From Paenibacillus sp. PAMC 26794 (lineage in GTDB: Bacteria > Bacillota > Bacilli > Paenibacillales > Paenibacillaceae): a stretch of 64,000 nt of DNA. The stretch lies in assembly GCF_000316035.1 (NCBI RefSeq), contig NZ_ANHX01000004.1, positions 310,001 through 374,000 on the forward strand, written 5' to 3'. Made by a program: the position numbers and the translations under genes. A model generated the notes under the pieces. The model worked only from the letters and a program-made list of their open reading frames with translations. It had not been told where the DNA came from and made no database searches. Shown one piece after another: positions 60,000-64,000 of the stretch; the first letter of the stretch is position 1; every line of letters begins with the position of its first letter.

Positions 60000-61169
60000 A
60001 TGACTAATAATATATGGTGGGAAGATCTGCAGATCCACATGGTGGAATGGCGGCGTCACCTTCATCGCAATCCTGAGGTTTCCTTTCATGAGGAGAAGAC
60101 ATCTTCTTTTATAGCGGATATGTTGGAGAGTTTTGGTGTTGAAGTGAGGCGTCATGTTGGTGGTCACGGGGTCATCGGTACCATTCGTGGGGACAAGCCG
60201 GGTCCTGTCGTCATGCTGCGAGCTGACATGGATGCACTTCCAATTCAGGATGAAAAGAATATCGAGTATGCATCACAACAAGCAGGAGCGATGCATGCAT
60301 GCGGCCACGATGGTCATATCTCAATCTTGCTCGGTACGGCATTGTATTTTAGCCGTCACAAGCAGGAGATCCAAGGAGAGATTCGCTTTTTGTTCCAGCC
60401 AGCAGAAGAACTGCTTCCGGGCGGTGCAGTTCAGGTCATTGCGGATGGTGCGCTTGAAGGTGTCGATGTCATATATGGCATTCATCTGTGGACCCCGCTG
60501 CCTGTAGGTGTTGTTGCCAGTAAAGCAGGACCGATGATGGCGGCGGCGGACGATTTTTACATTGAAATCAAAGGCAAAGGTGGACATGGCGGGATGCCAC
60601 AATCCACGATAGACAGTCTTATCGCGGGTTCTGCGCTTGTGATGCAGCTTCAGACCGTTGTCAGTCGTTCGGTGGATCCATTGCAACCCGCGGTGCTGAC
60701 CATTGGTACAATGCAGGCGGGCTCGGCTCAGAATGTAATTGCAGAGCAATGCAAAATGAGCGGCACGGTAAGAACGTTTGATGAAGAGACCCGAAACGGG
60801 ATGAAAGAGCGCGTGCTTACCATGGTAGCCCAGACAGGGGCAGCATATGGGGCAGAGACGCAAGTGAAATATATTATGGGATATCCGCCTGTGGTGAATA
60901 ATGAACAGGAGACAGCACGTTTCTTCAGAGAAGCTACAGAATTATTTGGGGCAGAACGAGTGCAAGCTTCCCCGATGCTGATGCCAGCGGAAGATTTTGC
61001 TTATTATCTGCAGAAGGTTCCAGGGTGCTTTATGTTTGTTGGAGCAGGCAACCCGGATAAAAATGCGATCTATCCGCATCATCATCCGATGTTTGATTTT
61101 GATGAAGACGCGATGCAGACGGCTGTGAGATTATTTATCGCCATGGCCAAGGGTTACACAGCCGAATGA
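60000..61169 (+). CDS. M20D-type amidohydrolase / N-acyl-amino-acid hydrolase
   Basis: A 389-residue di-metal hydrolase. Features are HLHRNPEVSFHEE, LRADMDALPI, the metal-binding HACGHDGHIS (Cys and His), QPAEELLPGG (catalytic and metal-binding Glu), GIHLW, and the C-terminal MPAEDFAYYLQKVPG and HHHPMFDFDE. Members hydrolyse N-acetyl or hippurate-type amides (AmhX, YxeP, NagA-like). Precise substrate unknown. ATG 60000 follows AAAGGG at 9 bases, in preference to the frame start at 59982. Confidence 0.94.
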   Translation: MTNNIWWEDLQIHMVEWRRHLHRNPEVSFHEEKTSSFIADMLESFGVEVRRHVGGHGVIGTIRGDKPGPVVMLRADMDALPIQDEKNIEYASQQAGAMHACGHDGHISILLGTALYFSRHKQEIQGEIRFLFQPAEELLPGGAVQVIADGALEGVDVIYGIHLWTPLPVGVVASKAGPMMAAADDFYIEIKGKGGHGGMPQSTIDSLIAGSALVMQLQTVVSRSVDPLQPAVLTIGTMQAGSAQNVIAEQCKMSGTVRTFDEETRNGMKERVLTMVAQTGAAYGAETQVKYIMGYPPVVNNEQETARFFREATELFGAERVQASPMLMPAEDFAYYLQKVPGCFMFVGAGNPDKNAIYPHHHPMFDFDEDAMQTAVRLFIAMAKGYTAE

Positions 61170-61186
61170 CTTTAGATGGAGTTGGG

Positions 61187-61225
61187 CATCCTGTTCATAC
61201 CGAGGTATGGGCAGGATGTTTTTTT
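61187..61225 (+). terminator. Terminator of the amidohydrolase gene
   Basis: CATCCTG-CATACC and GGTATG-CAGGATG form a two-part stem, then TTTTTTT. Confidence 0.92.
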
Positions 61226-61243
61226 GTGGATTTTATAGATGTT

Positions 61244-61289
61244 GTTCAAAAAGTCCACTTTTCGGTACTGAAAACTAGACTTTTTGAAC
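61244..61289. repeat. Palindromic intergenic element
   Basis: GTTCAAAAAGTC (61244-61255) and GACTTTTTGAAC (61278-61289) are perfect 12-bp inverted arms, with inner TTTTC/GAAAA pairing. The right arm continues as GTGCACTTAAAG. Right half plus this tail recurs at 33435-33470. It lies after the terminator and about 70 bp before the XPB-like start. Confidence 0.65.
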
Positions 61290-61360
61290 GTGCACTTAAA
61301 GTGGTTCATTTTCGGAAGCTGCCGGAACTGGACTTTTTTGGTGATAGGAGGAAGGCTCGA

Positions 61361-63055
61361 ATGGAAGGAACAGAACATATGGTAAAAACGGATGCTTGTA
61401 TCGTTCAGCGAGATTTTACAGTTTTGCTGGAAGTTGGCCACCCCGGATTCGAAAGAGCAAGAGAGCAGCTTGGGATGTATTCAGAACTGGTTAAGACACC
61501 GGCAGCGTTCCATACTTACCGAATCACTCCGTTATCGCTCTGGAATGCGGCTGCGCTGGGATGGAATGCAGATCAGGTCATCGCAAGTCTGGAACTGGTA
61601 TCCCGCTGGAACGTGCCTGCTGCACTCATACAGGATGTTCGGAGAATCATGGATCAGTATGGCAAATTAAAGCTGCATTCCGAAGCAGATCACACCAAAA
61701 TGTGTCTTTACAGTGAGGATGAGCGGTTGCTGGATGAATTAAGTGGATTGAAAACAATAGCTGCCTTTCGCATGGAACGCAAGGACGCTCATGAACTTCT
61801 GCTCCCAGGAGAACAGCGAGGGTTATTAAAAAGGGAATTAACAAGGTTAGGCTACCCCGTACTTGATTACGTGGGGTATCGAGAGGGAACCAAGCTTTCA
61901 TTTGATTGGCGGTCTAATGATCCAAGGGACCACTCTGAGCGATTTGCGCTGCGTTCTTACCAGAGAGAGGCTGTGGATGCATTCGAAGGCAGTGAGGGCA
62001 TGGGAGGAAGTGGTTTACTCGTACTTCCTTGCGGGGCAGGCAAAACGGTCATTGGCATGGCCGTGCTGGAGCGGCTTCAATGTGAATGCCTTATTTTGAC
62101 GTCCAATACGACATCTGTGCGACAGTGGATTCAGGAAATTCAAGACAAAACCACGATTACCAGCGAACAGATTGGTGAGTATTCAGGTCAGAAAAAACAG
62201 GTGAAACCTGTGACTGTAGCTACATATCAGATTCTTACACACCGGAAATCAAAGGATGCTGATTTTACCCACATCAAACTGCTCAGTGAGCGACAATGGG
62301 GTCTGATTATATATGATGAAGTGCATTTGCTCCCAGCGCCTGTGTTTCGTGCAACTGCGGATATTCAAGCTACGCGAAGACTGGGATTAACGGCCACATT
62401 GGTTCGAGAGGATGGCTGTGAACAGGATGTATTCTCGCTGATTGGTCCGAAGCTATATGATATGCCGTGGAAACAACTGGAGCAGCAAGGGTGGATTGCT
62501 GATGTACAATGTCAGGAGATACGTATCCCTTTCTCCCCGGAACTAAGATCGAATTATCTGCAAGCTGAGGTTAAGCACCAATTTCGATTGGCTGCCGAGA
62601 ATCCGGCGAAGGTACGTGTAGTTAAGCGTTTGCTGGAACGTCATCGGGATTTGCCTGCACTTGTGATTGGACAATATCTGGATCAGTTAGAGTTGATTGC
62701 CCGGGAAATTGAAGCACCTCTGATCTCGGGGACCATGTCACAGCAAGAGCGAATCAAGTGGTTTGCCGCTTTTCGACGAGGAGAGATTAAAACGATTGTG
62801 GTATCCAAGGTTGCCAATTTTGCTGTGGATTTGCCTGATGCTGCTGTAGCGCTTGAGATATCTGGGAGTTTCGGGTCAAGGCAGGAAGAGGCACAGCGTT
62901 TGGGGAGAATTCTGAGACCAAAAGCTGGAGAAAACAAAGCATATTTCTATGCGTTGGTATCAGAGGATAGTAAGGAACAGGAGTTTGCATTAAACCGTCA
63001 GATGTTCTTGGTGGAGCAGGGATATGAATATGCCATCGTTCGTGAGAACGAATAG
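61361..63055 (+). CDS. XPB-like superfamily 2 DNA helicase
   Basis: A 564-residue helicase. The N-terminal ~200 residues include a helicase-associated domain (FERAREQLGMYSELVKTPAA, YRITPLSLWNAAALG). The core shows RSYQREAVDAF (Q-like), VLPCGAGKTVIGMAV (Walker A), YDEVHLLPAPVFR (DEVH) and GLTATLVREDG. Motif VI is QEEAQRLGRILRP. These match bacterial XPB (as in mycobacteria), which unwind 3'-5' and are linked to DNA repair. ATG 61361 follows AGGAGG; the upstream frame crosses a terminator and is rejected. A partner gene follows at 36 bp. Confidence 0.92.
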   Translation: MEGTEHMVKTDACIVQRDFTVLLEVGHPGFERAREQLGMYSELVKTPAAFHTYRITPLSLWNAAALGWNADQVIASLELVSRWNVPAALIQDVRRIMDQYGKLKLHSEADHTKMCLYSEDERLLDELSGLKTIAAFRMERKDAHELLLPGEQRGLLKRELTRLGYPVLDYVGYREGTKLSFDWRSNDPRDHSERFALRSYQREAVDAFEGSEGMGGSGLLVLPCGAGKTVIGMAVLERLQCECLILTSNTTSVRQWIQEIQDKTTITSEQIGEYSGQKKQVKPVTVATYQILTHRKSKDADFTHIKLLSERQWGLIIYDEVHLLPAPVFRATADIQATRRLGLTATLVREDGCEQDVFSLIGPKLYDMPWKQLEQQGWIADVQCQEIRIPFSPELRSNYLQAEVKHQFRLAAENPAKVRVVKRLLERHRDLPALVIGQYLDQLELIAREIEAPLISGTMSQQERIKWFAAFRRGEIKTIVVSKVANFAVDLPDAAVALEISGSFGSRQEEAQRLGRILRPKAGENKAYFYALVSEDSKEQEFALNRQMFLVEQGYEYAIVRENE

Positions 63056-63091
63056 TCCATTTATACTCGCGATAAGAGGAGGGATTGGAAT

Positions 63092-64000
63092 ATGTCTTCA
63101 TTTGAACCAATAGATGAGCCTGTGGAACTGAACCTTGATACATGGTCAAAGCTGACTTTGGTGGAGCAAAAAGTGCTTGGTGCAATTTTTCACAAACATG
63201 CCGGTCAGCCTTTTTCCTCACTCCTGCCGCGAGAACAGTGGGCCATCGAAGGACTAAGTGTCGCAGAAGCCAAATCTTCATTCGCCAAGCTTAGGCAGCA
63301 AAGGTGGATTGAATCTGTATATAAGAGTTGGGGAGAGCGATTATTTTATATTCCTGCTTCGTTGATGGACACATTGACGATTGCTTACGCACAAAGAGTG
63401 GGTATAACCGTTAAACAGATGGCACAGCATGCTCATGTACTACAGGAAGGAAAGCCGGATATAGCTGCAGAACTACTTCATCTGATCGCGTGGATCGAAA
63501 GAGAAGGACTTCCTTTGACAGGTAAGGGCACTATACATAAGAAAAGTGTTCAAAAATTAAGTGTGATCACAGTATTATCTTCGACAGACTTTGAAGGTCT
63601 GGGTATCCGATATGAACATTCGGATTTGTATCCGACCCACGTAGCTATCCTTCTCGATCTACTGCTCAGTCTGAATCTCGTTCAGAAGTCAGATGGCCAA
63701 ATTCAGATTGTAGATCATCGATTACAAAAATGGTTGAAGCTCTCGTGGAGACAGATGCATCGGGAAATATATCAAGCGTGTATGGAAAGATACGGAGAAG
63801 CTGAACCCGCGTTGCAGCATTTCCGTTATCAATTGGCAGTGTTTGCTCCAGAAAAAAACATATGGTGCCATATAGAGAATTCGGAACTGAAACCACGGGT
63901 CAGGGGCTGGCTCTGCGCACTGGCTGGCTGGGGTTATGGTGAAGTAGGAGAAGATCAGTCTGGAGGGCTAACATTCCGCTGGTTGATCGAACCGCAGAGC
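63092..64000 (+). CDS. Helicase-associated (XPB-partner) protein, partial at right edge
   Basis: The frame is open from ATG 63092 to the last base (303 codons). AGGAGGG lies 8 bases before the ATG. It contains WSKLTLVEQKVLGAIFHKHA and winged-helix-like stretches (SSFAKLRQQRWIESVYKSWG; HVAILLDLLLSLNLVQKSDG). This layout resembles the helicase C-terminal-associated protein found next to bacterial XPB. A role as helicase cofactor is inferred from position. The C-terminus lies beyond the window. Confidence 0.75.
   Translation, partial: MSSFEPIDEPVELNLDTWSKLTLVEQKVLGAIFHKHAGQPFSSLLPREQWAIEGLSVAEAKSSFAKLRQQRWIESVYKSWGERLFYIPASLMDTLTIAYAQRVGITVKQMAQHAHVLQEGKPDIAAELLHLIAWIEREGLPLTGKGTIHKKSVQKLSVITVLSSTDFEGLGIRYEHSDLYPTHVAILLDLLLSLNLVQKSDGQIQIVDHRLQKWLKLSWRQMHREIYQACMERYGEAEPALQHFRYQLAVFAPEKNIWCHIENSELKPRVRGWLCALAGWGYGEVGEDQSGGLTFRWLIEPQS

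Noticed and set aside
59786..60040. An 84-codon minus-strand frame ending with an ATGA overlap onto the yugN-like gene
   Set aside because: The overlap is tempting, but no ribosome site precedes any start, and the frame covers the 5' region and start of the plus-strand amidohydrolase gene. I could not support it.
61166..61360. N-terminal extension of the XPB-like protein
   Set aside because: The extension overlaps a strong terminator and a palindromic element; AGGAGG supports ATG 61361 instead.
1..64000. CRISPR arrays or insertion sequences
   Set aside because: No regularly spaced direct repeats and no transposase gene were seen on either strand.

Overview
The window looks like chromosome of a Paenibacillus-type member of the Bacillota. 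The evidence is strong AGGAGG-type ribosome binding sites, TTG and GTG starts, and T-tailed hairpin terminators. Many products are Bacilli-typical: CcpA, the bacillithiol-linked YtxJ, YlaN, YugN, a DUF1292 protein, AcuA/AcsA and a YjcZ-like peptide. Genus is inferred from protein style; species cannot be decided from this sequence alone.

Layout. 1-5.9 kb: housekeeping genes (edge XRE regulator, PatB-type lyase, uracil-DNA glycosylase, LOG protein, small membrane proteins, glycerophosphodiesterase), plus a striking 179-nt composite hairpin (3338-3516). 5.9-10 kb: a Fur-box-controlled unit with a 16-codon leader, two FecCD permeases and an ABC exporter. 10.5-13.7 kb: an accessory islet with a gene fragment, DUF5071 and DUF3626 proteins, a decayed partial duplication and a ribbon-helix-helix gene whose promoter lies inside a long palindrome. 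13.9-18.4 kb: manganese catalase, small exported proteins, a LexA-box-controlled gene pair, a second long imperfect inverted repeat, a GNAT protein and tRNA-Val. 18.5-25.3 kb: an M1 peptidase, an orphan beta-propeller operon, Ohr peroxidase with a tandem OhrR-type operator, and small proteins. 25.5-34 kb: arginine decarboxylase family enzyme, MFS transporter, 6-phosphogluconate dehydrogenase, shikimate kinase, rhodanese, EPSP synthase, CoA-binding protein. 34-44 kb: PTS EIICBA plus Enzyme I, PfpI-like protein, YtxJ, CcpA, MTA/SAH nucleosidase, and divergent acuA/acsA with a consensus cre site. 44-51 kb: class A PBP, chemoreceptor, ribosomal protein S4 with a long leader. 51-64 kb: diguanylate cyclase, lipoprotein, aminopeptidase, a histidine-less HPr-like protein, YlaN, Ca2+/H+ exchanger, Gls24 protein, FtsW, YugN, amidohydrolase, and an XPB-like helicase with a partner gene that runs off the right edge.

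How they fit together. Carbon control recurs: CcpA, a cre site at acsA, AcuA that should acetylate AcsA, a PTS permease with its own Enzyme I, and an HPr-like protein that keeps a regulatory-type serine but lacks the catalytic histidine. Iron and oxidative stress recur too: Fur box, Mn catalase, Ohr, YtxJ, YlaN. The best candidates for something new are the 3338-3516 structured element, the LexA-box gene pair at 15.9-16.5 kb, the HPr-like protein at 55.4 kb, and the beta-propeller operon at 21-23 kb. No CRISPR array, rRNA operon, intact insertion sequence or recognisable prophage was seen.
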